This document shows positions 1-6,112 of a DNA stretch of 6,244 bases, in pieces. The notes below the pieces were generated by a model that saw nothing but the letters and a program-made list of their open reading frames with translations, was not told the origin of the DNA and did no database searches. The translations under genes and the position numbers were made by a program. The DNA comes from Eubacterium sp. (GTDB taxonomy: Bacteria; Bacillota; Clostridia; Oscillospirales; Acutalibacteraceae). The stretch covers positions 1 through 6,244 of the forward strand of contig JAIDLO010000006.1 in assembly GCA_029050995.1 (NCBI GenBank), written 5' to 3'. Each line of letters starts with the position of its first letter. Within the stretch, counting starts at the first letter, position 1.

Positions 1-132
1 CGTATCCTCATTCAAAGAAAGCCTTTCCGTTTTTAAATTTCCGTAAACCATTGCGCCGATTCTGCCGTTACCAACAGGAAGCGCTTCCTCAAAGTAGTTA
101 GCCTTTTTGGTGTAGAATAAAGTGTTTTTCAT
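1..132 (-). CDS. GH95-type glycoside hydrolase (probable alpha-L-fucosidase), N-terminal fragment
   Basis: This is the first 44 codons of a gene that runs off the left edge of the window. The start is ATG at 132-130, preceded by an AGGTGA Shine-Dalgarno six bases upstream. The visible peptide contains EEALPVGNGRIGAMVYG (residues 15-31) and then ERLSLNEDT (36-44). These match the conserved opening of glycoside hydrolase family 95 proteins (A-x-x-W/F-x-EALP-x-GNGR-x-GAM and the following LNEDT). GH95 enzymes release alpha-L-fucose, or in some members L-galactose, from glycans. No signal peptide is visible, so an intracellular enzyme is likely. The catalytic domain lies outside the window, so the exact substrate is unknown. 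It sits 57 bases downstream of the YczE-like gene on the same strand with no terminator between them, so some co-transcription is possible. Confidence 0.8.
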   Translation of the reverse strand, partial: MKNTLFYTKKANYFEEALPVGNGRIGAMVYGNLKTERLSLNEDT

Positions 133-189
133 ATAAGTCACCTCGAAACGATTTATAGATGTTTTTATTTTATATTATATCAGTCAAAT

Positions 190-864
190 TTACAAGCATT
201 TTGCAGTTGATTTATCACATAAAATACTTTCAACAGGCTTCTTCAGAAGCTTATTAAAAAGTTTTACAAAAACACCTGTCAGCAATGCTGAAATAATCGT
301 TCCCTCTCGTGTTCCTACAATTGTAAAATCGAAAAACACAAGCGAAAGCGCAACTGCTGTAACAACACACATAACATCAAAACCAATTTTGATATTTCCG
401 AAATTCTTTTTAAAGGTTTCGGCAACTGCCTTAACAAACGCTTCGCCCGAATTCATTATAACATTTGCAATAACGGAAAGGGAAATGCCAAAGGAAAGAA
501 TGACTATTCCGATCAGTACCATTAACAAACGAACAGGATAAACTTTTACGGGAATAAAGGACACAAGCCACATTCCGAAATCGGTAAACCAACCAAACAG
601 AAACGAAAGCGGAATCTGCAAAAGCTGTATCACTTCAAACTTTTTACGAAGCAGAATAATCTGCCCTAAAATAAGTATGCAGTTCCATATAATAAGCCAA
701 TAGCCTAATGAAAGAGCTGAAAATTTACAGCTTAAAACATTTGCAACAGACGATATCGGCGAAACACCAAGCTCTGCACATTTCGTAAATGCAACACCAA
801 CAGCCGAGAAAAATAAGCTTATAATAAATAATATGTATCTTTTCGCAATTTCTTTTTTACTCAT
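190..864 (-). CDS. YczE/DUF6198-family integral membrane protein
   Basis: A 224-residue polytopic membrane protein. ATG at 864 is preferred: AAAGGAG (879-873) lies eight bases upstream, whereas a GTG at 873 overlaps that Shine-Dalgarno. Hydrophobic segments lie at about residues 10-29, 53-72, 82-105, 112-134, 159-181 and 188-206. Family-like features are LGVSPISS (32-39) after the first helix, G-E-A-F near 140-143, and GTREGTIISALLTG near 184-197. These resemble the YczE/YitT-like membrane proteins (DUF6198) common in Firmicutes, whose transported substrate or role is not established. The length of about 210-230 residues is usual. The tail (KKPVESILCDKSTAKCL) is polar and probably cytosolic. 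The gene has its own near-consensus promoter and is separated from the secreted-protein gene by that gene's terminator, so it is a separate unit. Confidence 0.78.
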   Translation of the reverse strand: MSKKEIAKRYILFIISLFFSAVGVAFTKCAELGVSPISSVANVLSCKFSALSLGYWLIIWNCILILGQIILLRKKFEVIQLLQIPLSFLFGWFTDFGMWLVSFIPVKVYPVRLLMVLIGIVILSFGISLSVIANVIMNSGEAFVKAVAETFKKNFGNIKIGFDVMCVVTAVALSLVFFDFTIVGTREGTIISALLTGVFVKLFNKLLKKPVESILCDKSTAKCL

Positions 865-893
865 ACTACACACTCCTTTATTAAATTAAAACT

Positions 894-921
894 ATTATAG
901 TATGAAATTTTAAATTGTCAA
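894..921 (-). promoter_or_regulatory. Sigma-A-type promoter of the YczE-like gene
   Basis: Read on the minus strand, TTGACA (921-916) is followed by a 16-base spacer and a perfect TATAAT (899-894). The predicted transcription start is near 887, about 23 bases before the ATG at 864, leaving just enough room for the AAAGGAG site. It lies downstream of the terminator at 945-974, so the YczE-like gene is transcribed independently of the upstream secreted-protein gene. Confidence 0.85.
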
Positions 922-944
922 TTCCAAAAAGTTTTCAGATAGGC

Positions 945-974
945 AAAAAAGAGCTCCTAAAAACTTAGGAGCTC
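945..974 (-). terminator. Rho-independent terminator of the secreted-protein gene
   Basis: A perfect 10-bp stem is formed by 951-960 (GAGCTCCTAA) and 965-974 (TTAGGAGCTC) with a four-base loop; a further A950-T975 pair is possible. On the minus strand it is followed by six T residues (950-945). It starts 18 bases past the TAA of the 993-2153 gene. There is no T run on the other side, so it is oriented for the minus strand. Confidence 0.93.
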
Positions 975-992
975 TCTTGGGTTATTTCTTAT

Positions 993-2153
993 TTATTTTG
1001 AGTTGTAGCCTTCTACATCTTCGTAGATTACATAGATATATGTATTATCCTCAGCAACAATCATAGTCTCTCCATCATCTCTGCTGAAATAATTGAGTAT
1101 CATAGTTTCATCCTCATTGAGTCTGTATCCCTGATAAGTAAAACCATACTGGTACAATTTGTCGGCATAGTCTTCTAACCAAGATTCGTTAACTCTTTCA
1201 ACACTTGCTGCAGAAAAAGCGGTATATACTAAATTTGTATTTGGATCGTAATCATAGTCAAGAAGTTTAACACTGAAATAAGCACCAAAATCCGGAACAT
1301 TATGGTTTTCCGGATTATATTCCGGAACAACTACCTTACAAGTAATGTAGTCATCAGATGTTTTAGCCTTAATTGTGCATGTACCTGAACCAACAGCACT
1401 TACTTTACCAGACTGATTAACAGTAGCAACCTTTGGGTCACTTGATGACCAGTTAACCTTTTTGCTTGTGTTAGTAACTTTTAAAGTATATGCTTCCCCG
1501 TTGAAAATCGTTACAGATGATTTACTTATTTTAAGACCTGTTTTTGTTGTTACGCTCTTAGATTTAGACCATGAAGAATAAATCTTGGTGGATTTGCCGT
1601 TTACCTTAACAGTCTTATAAGTTCTTACTCTTACATAATACTTTTTGCGAGGAGTAAGGCTTGAAACTGACTTTGAAGTTGTTGTATTCTTTGAAATGGT
1701 TGTGGTCTTTGCACTGCTGAACTTGCTGTTTGTTGCGTACTGAACCTGATAACCGGTTGTCTGTGTCTTCTGTGCTTTATAGGTTACTTTGAAGCCTTTT
1801 GCAGTAGCTGATACAGAGCTAATCGTAGTGGATTTTGGTATAATTGTAAATGTTTTGCTTTTGGTTTTTGCACTCTTGTACTTTCCCTTGAAAGTAACTT
1901 TTACAGTATATTTACCAACATTTTTTCTTCCGCTTGGATATTTTACTGTGTAGTACTTTGAAGAGATTTTCTTGCCCTTATTATCTTTAGCAGTAACTGA
2001 TGGCTTTTTTGCTTTACCGTTATAAGTATAAGTCGTTGTTGAAAGAGAAATACTTTTAACAGAAGCAGTAGCAGCAAAAGCTGAACAATCAACAGCCGCC
2101 ATAACGCCGAAAAGCATTACTAATGATAAAACTAAGCTTAATGTTTTTTTCAT
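993..2153 (-). CDS. Secreted Ig-like / fibronectin III / BIG2-type protein
   Basis: A 386-residue exported protein. The start is ATG at 2153, with AAGGAG (2168-2163) nine bases upstream. The frame stays open to 2216, but that stretch is the promoter. Residues 1-27 form a signal peptide (MKK, hydrophobic core, A-F-A, cleavage near 27/28). Residues 34-107 form a Tyr/Lys-rich Ig-like repeat (YTYNGKAKKPSV... NVGKYTVKVTFKG). Residues 109-205 are fibronectin III-like (TGYQVQYATNSKF, KKYYVRVRTYK). Residues 208-276 are BIG2-like (VNWSSSDPKVATVNQSGKVS, then G-T-C-T-I-K-A). The last ~105 residues are acidic and aromatic (LYQYGFTYQGYRL, TYIYVIYEDVEG), and I cannot assign them. No LPXTG motif, membrane anchor or catalytic motif is visible. 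Such modules usually serve as spacers or adhesive domains in surface and secreted proteins of Clostridia, so a cell-surface or ligand-binding role is inferred. It is a single-gene unit with its own promoter and terminator. Confidence 0.88.
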   Translation of the reverse strand: MKKTLSLVLSLVMLFGVMAAVDCSAFAATASVKSISLSTTTYTYNGKAKKPSVTAKDNKGKKISSKYYTVKYPSGRKNVGKYTVKVTFKGKYKSAKTKSKTFTIIPKSTTISSVSATAKGFKVTYKAQKTQTTGYQVQYATNSKFSSAKTTTISKNTTTSKSVSSLTPRKKYYVRVRTYKTVKVNGKSTKIYSSWSKSKSVTTKTGLKISKSSVTIFNGEAYTLKVTNTSKKVNWSSSDPKVATVNQSGKVSAVGSGTCTIKAKTSDDYITCKVVVPEYNPENHNVPDFGAYFSVKLLDYDYDPNTNLVYTAFSAASVERVNESWLEDYADKLYQYGFTYQGYRLNEDETMILNYFSRDDGETMIVAEDNTYIYVIYEDVEGYNSK

Positions 2154-2187
2154 AATTGTGTTCTCCTTACTAATTATTGATAAGATA

Positions 2188-2216
2188 ATATTAACGCTTT
2201 CATCTGATAATGTCAA
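2188..2216 (-). promoter_or_regulatory. Sigma-A-type promoter of the secreted-protein gene
   Basis: On the minus strand a perfect TTGACA (2216-2211) is followed by a 17-base spacer and TAATAT (2193-2188). Transcription would begin near 2181, giving a leader of about 28 bases before the ATG at 2153. The promoter lies inside the longest open frame (which reaches 2216) and is good evidence that translation starts at 2153 rather than further upstream. Confidence 0.85.
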
Positions 2217-2273
2217 TCATTTTATATGCTAAATATGTAAATTTTGAAAAAAGAAAGACAATAAATATTAAAG

Positions 2274-2312
2274 CACCGCAAGGTAGATGATCTGCCGTGC
2301 GGTGTATTTTTT
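2274..2312 (+). terminator. Plus-strand terminator-like hairpin in the divergent intergenic region
   Basis: CACCGCA (2274-2280) pairs with TGCGGTG (2298-2304). After one A/G mismatch the stem continues with 2282-2287 against 2291-2296 (including one wobble), closing on a three-base loop. It is followed by TATTTTTT (2305-2312). The T run is only on the plus-strand side, so it would stop rightward transcription. No plus-strand gene lies to its left in the window. It could block antisense read-through into the operon, end a small RNA, attenuate the operon, or be left over from a gene lost by rearrangement. Confidence 0.75.
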
Positions 2313-2330
2313 GCAGAATTTTACAAGGAA

Positions 2331-2358
2331 CTATTCCTCTGAATAGCAACTCTATACT
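2331..2358 (+). promoter_or_regulatory. Possible promoter/operator of the Mor-zinc-ribbon operon
   Basis: A -10-like TATACT occurs at 2353-2358, but no recognisable -35 sits 16-18 bases upstream. Instead that position holds a perfect inverted repeat, CTATTC (2331-2336) and GAATAG (2341-2346) with a four-base centre. A further CTATTC lies at 2357-2362, so GAATAG could pair with either copy. A weak -35 plus a nearby dyad is what an activator-dependent promoter looks like, and the first gene is a Mor-family activator; autoregulation is an inference. The short motifs could arise by chance in AT-rich DNA. Confidence 0.35.
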
Positions 2359-2399
2359 ATTCTGTAGAAATACATCATAATATGGAGGTAATTACAGAG

Positions 2400-2690
2400 A
2401 TGAGGGAGGTTTTTATCGAAATGGATCCAAGTAAACTTAAGTGTGAATATTTAAACGGAGCATATAACGACATAGCAAATTTACTTGGAATTGAGGCTGT
2501 ACTAAAAATACACGCAGCCTACAGAGGTCAGCAGATTACTTTTCCTGTTCAGCTTTTCACAAAAGAATTTATTGCGGCGCAAATAGTCAATGAATATGAC
2601 GGATATAATGTAAAGCAGTTAGCAACTAAGTTTGGATATAGTGAAAAATGGATAAGAAAAATACTCAAAGACCATATTGATAATACATAA
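2400..2690 (+). CDS. Mor-family transcriptional regulator
   Basis: A 96-residue DNA-binding protein resembling the Mor/C activators of phage Mu (Mor transcription activator family). Residues 19-50 (NGAYNDIANLLGIEAVLKI, then YRGQQITFPV) match the family's helical dimerisation region and its G-G/Q-x-x-x-x-P strand. Residues 67-91 (YDGYNVKQLATKFGYSEKWI, then RKILK) form the C-terminal helix-turn-helix. The start is uncertain: ATG at 2382 lacks a Shine-Dalgarno, while ATGs at 2400 and 2421 each have GGAGG eleven bases upstream. I chose 2400; 2421 would also leave the domain complete. Mor proteins bind as dimers next to promoters with poor -35 boxes and recruit RNA polymerase. Firmicute homologues are often found in or near mobile elements. 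It is the first gene of the operon, 15 bases before the next, and probably regulates it. Confidence 0.85.
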   Translation: MREVFIEMDPSKLKCEYLNGAYNDIANLLGIEAVLKIHAAYRGQQITFPVQLFTKEFIAAQIVNEYDGYNVKQLATKFGYSEKWIRKILKDHIDNT

Positions 2691-2705
2691 TGAAGGAGAA
2701 ATAAA

Positions 2706-3416
2706 ATGGATTACAAATTTTGTCCTAACTGCGGAAAAGAGGTACAACCGAATTCTAACGCTTGCACGGAATGCGGAACAATTCTTAATGAAAAGGCAGT
2801 TAAAGAAATTAACGCATCTAAAATTCCTAACGGAATAAATATCAATATTGATAAAAACAAGATTAAAGATAATGTAAACAGTTTTTACAACAATGTTAAA
2901 AATATTGATACAGATAAAATAAAACAGAATGTAGGCAATGTATATAACAACGCTGTTGATGTTGCTAAATCAAAAAAGAAAGTAGCATTGATAGCAGGTG
3001 TTGTTGCGGTTGTTACTGTAATTGCAATCGTGCTGATTGCAATATTAGGCAGTAACGGTGGAAATAGCAAAAAGGAACAATTAGCAATTCAAACTGCCGA
3101 AAACTATTATAGTGAGCGTATGGGCGACCAGTACAACAATTTAGTTATGGAATCTACTATTGCTAAAAGTGACAACTTAGGTGTTGTTTATATTGTTGAT
3201 GTATCAATCAAATCACATATGAAAGCTTATGAAAATGACAATACACCAACTGAAGAAGACAGTGAACACGGCATACTGATTCCAATTATTTTTAATGAGG
3301 ACGGAACTTGCACGATTGCTCCTGATACAAACTTATTAGATAACGCATACTACTATGAAGAAGAACATCAAAACAAATTGTCACAGTTAGAATTCACTTG
3401 GATAACAACTGTTTAA
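2706..3416 (+). CDS. Zinc-ribbon single-pass membrane protein (first of three)
   Basis: A 236-residue protein starting at ATG with AAGGAG seven bases upstream. Cys6, Cys9, Cys20 and Cys23 form a CX2CX10CX2C zinc ribbon. Residues 49-86 contain two adjacent 19-residue repeats rich in Lys and Asn (NKIKDNVNSFYNN and DKIKQNVGNVYNN). A single membrane helix spans about 93-115, preceded by KSKKK, so the N-terminus should be cytosolic. The ~120-residue C-terminal part (KKEQLAIQTAENYY... to the end) has alternating beta-like stretches and an acidic end and should lie outside. I do not recognise this outer domain. Its architecture (cytosolic zinc ribbon, linker, one helix, outer domain) matches the next gene, suggesting a related pair made together. 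The TAA at 3414-3416 is overlapped by the Shine-Dalgarno of the following gene, in the same reading frame. Confidence 0.85.
   Translation: MDYKFCPNCGKEVQPNSNACTECGTILNEKAVKEINASKIPNGININIDKNKIKDNVNSFYNNVKNIDTDKIKQNVGNVYNNAVDVAKSKKKVALIAGVVAVVTVIAIVLIAILGSNGGNSKKEQLAIQTAENYYSERMGDQYNNLVMESTIAKSDNLGVVYIVDVSIKSHMKAYENDNTPTEEDSEHGILIPIIFNEDGTCTIAPDTNLLDNAYYYEEEHQNKLSQLEFTWITTV
2850..2963 (+). repeat. Two 19-residue tandem repeats within the first zinc-ribbon protein
   Basis: Codons 49-67 and 68-86 of the 2706-3416 gene encode two adjacent units with exactly the same 19-residue spacing. Nine of 19 positions are identical: D, K-I-K, N-V and Y-N-N in register. The units lie between the zinc ribbon and the membrane helix. 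They probably form a short amphipathic, positively charged helical stalk. The nucleotide sequences have diverged, so the duplication is not recent. Confidence 0.7.
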
Positions 3417-3422
3417 GGAGGG
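3415..3422 (+). promoter_or_regulatory. Shine-Dalgarno implying a non-canonical start of the second zinc-ribbon gene
   Basis: AAGGAGGG overlaps the TAA of the preceding gene. Seven bases after the AGGAGG core lies ATT (3429), and four bases after it lies ACG (3426). There is no ATG, GTG, TTG or CTG in frame until 3738. The site is as strong as those of the neighbouring genes, which supports real initiation here, probably coupled to termination of the upstream gene. Confidence 0.7.
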
Positions 3423-3428
3423 ATTACG

Positions 3429-4340
3429 ATTAGCAAAATATGCAATAACTGTGGAGCGGAGAACAATGACGAAGCAAAATTCTGCTATAAATGTGCCGCA
3501 GATATAAAAGATATTGAACCTAAAAAAGAAATAGTACTTGCTGATGATGAAAAACAATGTCCGCATTGCAAAACTATCAATACTATTGAAGCTAAGTTTT
3601 GCAAAAACTGTGCTAAATCTTTTTCAGAGGAAACTCAAATCGAGCAAGAACCTATAATAACAGAAAGCGCAGAAATAGTTGATATTCCAAATGAAAATAT
3701 TCAACCTACGGTAAAGCCTAACAAAAAGAGTATTCCTATGCCTTTATTAATTGGAATAATAGCCGTTGTATTAATTGCAGTTGCAGTAGTAATTGTTAAA
3801 GGAAACAAAAAGCCTTCAGCTCCTGCAAAACCAAATACAACAGTAACAACAACTGCAAAAAACACAACAAAAGAAAGCTCAACCGCACCAACCACACAGC
3901 AACAATCAACAGAGGCAAAAAGCTGGAAAGAGTTGTATCTTTCAAAAATAGATGAATTGAAATATTCTTTAGAAGATCCGATGTTCGCTTCATATACTCT
4001 GTATGATATGAATTTAGATGGTATTCCTGAACTTATAGTTGATGACGGAAGAAGCTCAGCAGAAAGTATGTTTTCGTTTTATACAGTTAAAAATAATCAA
4101 TTAATATCTCTTGGTGAACATTTTTCAGGAGATAGTCATATAGAAGTATCAGAAGGCGTCCTTTATGCAGTTTATACGCATGGGGGCTACCAAATAATAA
4201 ACCAAATAACTATATTCGGATATAAAATTGAAGCTGTCAAAATATACGAAGTAGAAGGCGAAAACACATTTAGAACAATGGGAGAAGACCTTGAATTCTT
4301 TGAATTTGATTCTGAATATAGTCCATTAAATCAATATTAG
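3429..4340 (+). CDS. Double zinc-ribbon membrane protein with apparent ATT (or ACG) start
   Basis: The frame encodes 303 residues from ATT at 3429. The first ATG (3738) is only codon 104, at the membrane helix, and would remove both zinc ribbons. Ribbon 1 has Cys5, 8, 19 and 22; ribbon 2 has Cys44, 47, 58 and 61; both are CX2CX10CX2C with the common pattern EAKFC-x-x-C. An acidic linker follows (about 65-100), then one helix (about 105-123), a Thr/Ser/Lys-rich linker (about 126-163) and an outer domain. That domain contains YTLYDMNLDGIPELIVDDG, a calcium-loop-like D-x-N-x-D-G motif (193-198) also seen in many Firmicute lipoproteins with FG-GAP/VCBS-like repeats. If ACG at 3426 starts translation, the first Cys is residue 6, as in both sibling genes. 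A substituted start codon, a true rare AUU start, or a sequencing error are all possible. Annotators restricted to ATG/GTG/TTG would truncate this gene to 200 residues. Confidence 0.78.
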   Translation: MSKICNNCGAENNDEAKFCYKCAADIKDIEPKKEIVLADDEKQCPHCKTINTIEAKFCKNCAKSFSEETQIEQEPIITESAEIVDIPNENIQPTVKPNKKSIPMPLLIGIIAVVLIAVAVVIVKGNKKPSAPAKPNTTVTTTAKNTTKESSTAPTTQQQSTEAKSWKELYLSKIDELKYSLEDPMFASYTLYDMNLDGIPELIVDDGRSSAESMFSFYTVKNNQLISLGEHFSGDSHIEVSEGVLYAVYTHGGYQIINQITIFGYKIEAVKIYEVEGENTFRTMGEDLEFFEFDSEYSPLNQY

Positions 4341-4354
4341 GAGGAAATAAAATT

Positions 4355-4789
4355 ATGGAAACTAAAAAATGTCCAAACTGTCAAAATGAAATACCTGCAG
4401 ACTCAAATTTATGCCCTTACTGCGGTACAAATATGAACAGCAATATTAACACACCTGATAATAAATCAGTTGATAACGGAAACATCAAAAGAGGCTTATT
4501 GGTTGCTTTACTTGCAATTATAGGCATTGTTGTTATGTTCGCATTCCGTGCATGGCTCGGTGTCCCTATTTATTTGGTAGCCTTCTTTATCGCAGCTATG
4601 CAGCTTCGCAACGAATACGAAGCTGAAGGCGGAGCTTTAGACGAATTCATTAAAGACTGCATAAAGAATAAAGATATCGGAACAAAATTAATGACAGTTG
4701 TTGTATTGATATTACCTGTTGTACTTATAATAGGAGCATATCGCTGGATAATTACCGATTCATATCGTGATGCAGGATTATGGTATTAA
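4355..4789 (+). CDS. Zinc-ribbon multi-pass membrane protein (third of three)
   Basis: A 144-residue protein. ATG at 4355 has AGGAGG ten bases upstream, overlapping the TAG of the previous gene. Cys6, 9, 20 and 23 form a CX2CX10CX2C zinc ribbon (CPNCQNEIPADSNLCPYCG). A polar Asn-rich linker (25-44) leads to hydrophobic segments at about 46-65, 68-84 and 112-133. The loop between the second and third segments is charged (RNEYEAEGGALDEFIKDCI). It lacks the large outer domain of the two preceding proteins, so it may be a membrane partner or scaffold rather than a receptor. I do not recognise a named family beyond the zinc ribbon. It is 14 bases from the preceding gene and 32 from the next, with no terminator between, so it belongs to the same operon. 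Confidence 0.85.
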   Translation: METKKCPNCQNEIPADSNLCPYCGTNMNSNINTPDNKSVDNGNIKRGLLVALLAIIGIVVMFAFRAWLGVPIYLVAFFIAAMQLRNEYEAEGGALDEFIKDCIKNKDIGTKLMTVVVLILPVVLIIGAYRWIITDSYRDAGLWY

Positions 4790-4821
4790 CAATTTTCAAA
4801 ATTAATTAGGAGAATATAATT

Positions 4822-6099
4822 ATGGGACTTTTTGATAAATTCAATAAGGATGAATTTTTAGACAAAGCAAAATCCTCAATGGGAAATGTTGCTTCCACTG
4901 TTAAAGAAAAAGCGGCTGAAGCTAAGGCTGCTTCAGACCAAAAGAAGGCAGAAAAGGCAGCTCTTGAAAAAGAAATGACAGACAAGGCAAATCAATCAAC
5001 AGCAGATATTATTAATTCCATTCTTGCTTATGAAAATAACGGAAGCGTATTTAATGACTTAAGCAAAGAACAAATACTATCTTTCACAAAAAATTTTTAC
5101 GATAAAATTGTTCTTCCTGCAAGCAGTGTTCAGCTTACAAGAATTCAAATGCCCCCTTTCATTTCGCCAAAGCTGATTGAAAGATTCGGAAAGACTGTTC
5201 CAATGTTTGATACCTCTGAAACACCTATATTACATATAAAAGCAGACAGTAAGCAAGAACTTATGCTGACTGAAAAAGCATTATATTTTGTTCTGAACTG
5301 CACAGGTAATGAAAAATATCTTTCAAAGGGAAGAATTCCTATTGAACAGATAAGCGAAATATCTTTTGTTATCGGCGAAGATAAAGAGCTTTCAACTGTA
5401 AAATGTGATGAATACGAATTAGCAGGCTTTATAACCGATAAAGTTATCAGAGAAGATTTCATTGCACTGAATGAATATTTCAATAGAATGAAAAATCATA
5501 ATTTTGAAATTACGAATGAACAAGTTGACCAGATGATAAGAACAAAAATCGGTGATAAGGTTTGTACTGAAATTCAAAAATATATGATTTATGACAATGA
5601 ACAGTTTGTCTATTTCGCTTGGGGACTTAATTCCCTTTCTGCAAAGGACTACATTGTATGTACTACATCTCAAATCATTGTTATGGACAGAGAGCTTTTT
5701 GGTGCAACAGCAAATGTTAAACAGCTTTATTATGAAGATATAACATCGGCAAGCACAGAGCAGAATTCAAACAGTAACGATTTAACTGTATATCTTCTCG
5801 AGTCCGCTTTAACTGCAGCAACAAAAACCTGTGACCTTAATTTAAGTGTTGCAGGAAGCAATATGAAAATAAGCACACTTTATAAGGTTGAGGCTGAAAG
5901 AGTTGTTCAGGTTTATCACGAATACAGAAAAATCAGCAAACAGGCAAATCAACCGCAGGTAATTGTTCAGCAGCAAGCACCAAGTAACAATGTTGATGTT
6001 GTTGAACAAATACAGAAATTAAAAGGCTTGCAGGAGGCAGGTATTTTAACCGAAGAAGAATTTAATGCTAAAAAAGCAGAATTACTTGCTAAAATGTAA
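4822..6099 (+). CDS. SHOCT-domain protein with PH-like region(s)
   Basis: A 425-residue protein starting at ATG with AGGAGA eight bases upstream. Residues 1-12 (MGLFDKFNKDEF) resemble a short amphipathic helix, and 13-60 are an Ala/Lys/Glu-rich probable coiled coil. Residues 134-222 (ILHIKADSKQELMLTEKALYF... IPIEQISEISFVIG) look like a beta-rich PH-type fold. Residues 255-370 (FVYFAWGLNSLSAKDYIVCTTSQIIVMDR... YYEDITSA) resemble a bacterial PH domain (bPH/PF14470-like). A Gln-rich linker (372-390) precedes a C-terminal SHOCT motif (391-425: VEQIQKLKGLQEAGILTEEEF, then K-K-A-E-L-L). SHOCT motifs are typically short oligomerisation or interaction modules. No membrane helix is visible, so it is probably cytosolic or membrane-peripheral. 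It is last in the operon and may work beneath the zinc-ribbon membrane proteins; this is inferred from context only. Confidence 0.85.
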   Translation: MGLFDKFNKDEFLDKAKSSMGNVASTVKEKAAEAKAASDQKKAEKAALEKEMTDKANQSTADIINSILAYENNGSVFNDLSKEQILSFTKNFYDKIVLPASSVQLTRIQMPPFISPKLIERFGKTVPMFDTSETPILHIKADSKQELMLTEKALYFVLNCTGNEKYLSKGRIPIEQISEISFVIGEDKELSTVKCDEYELAGFITDKVIREDFIALNEYFNRMKNHNFEITNEQVDQMIRTKIGDKVCTEIQKYMIYDNEQFVYFAWGLNSLSAKDYIVCTTSQIIVMDRELFGATANVKQLYYEDITSASTEQNSNSNDLTVYLLESALTAATKTCDLNLSVAGSNMKISTLYKVEAERVVQVYHEYRKISKQANQPQVIVQQQAPSNNVDVVEQIQKLKGLQEAGILTEEEFNAKKAELLAKM

Positions 6100-6112
6100 A
6101 ATCAAATAATTC

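Noticed and set aside
174..179. TATAAT on the minus strand as a promoter for the GH95 gene
   Set aside because: No -35-like element is found at 16-18 bases; TTGACT at 187-182 is too close. A dedicated promoter cannot be supported.
2084..2086. Cys23 of the secreted protein as a lipoprotein lipobox
   Set aside because: The preceding residues are A-V-D, with Asp at -1, which does not fit the lipobox; an A-F-A signal peptidase I site follows.
2154..2216. Extended N-terminus of the secreted protein
   Set aside because: This stretch contains the TTGACA/TAATAT promoter and the Shine-Dalgarno; the signal peptide begins at 2153.
2244..2271. Plus-strand promoter TTGAAA-16-TATTAA
   Set aside because: Its start site would fall inside the terminator-like hairpin and the -10 is weak, so it is probably chance in AT-rich DNA.
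2382..2399. ATG at 2382 as the start of the Mor-like gene
   Set aside because: There is no ribosome binding site upstream, whereas the ATGs at 2400 and 2421 each have GGAGG.
2885..3070. Minus-strand open frame inside the first zinc-ribbon gene
   Set aside because: It is antisense to well-supported coding sequence with low-complexity composition. The same applies to antisense frames at 3701-3895, 3796-3993, 5145-5483 and 5419-5673.
3738..4340. A 200-residue protein starting at ATG 3738
   Set aside because: No Shine-Dalgarno precedes it, and it would start at the membrane helix and discard two perfect in-frame zinc ribbons.
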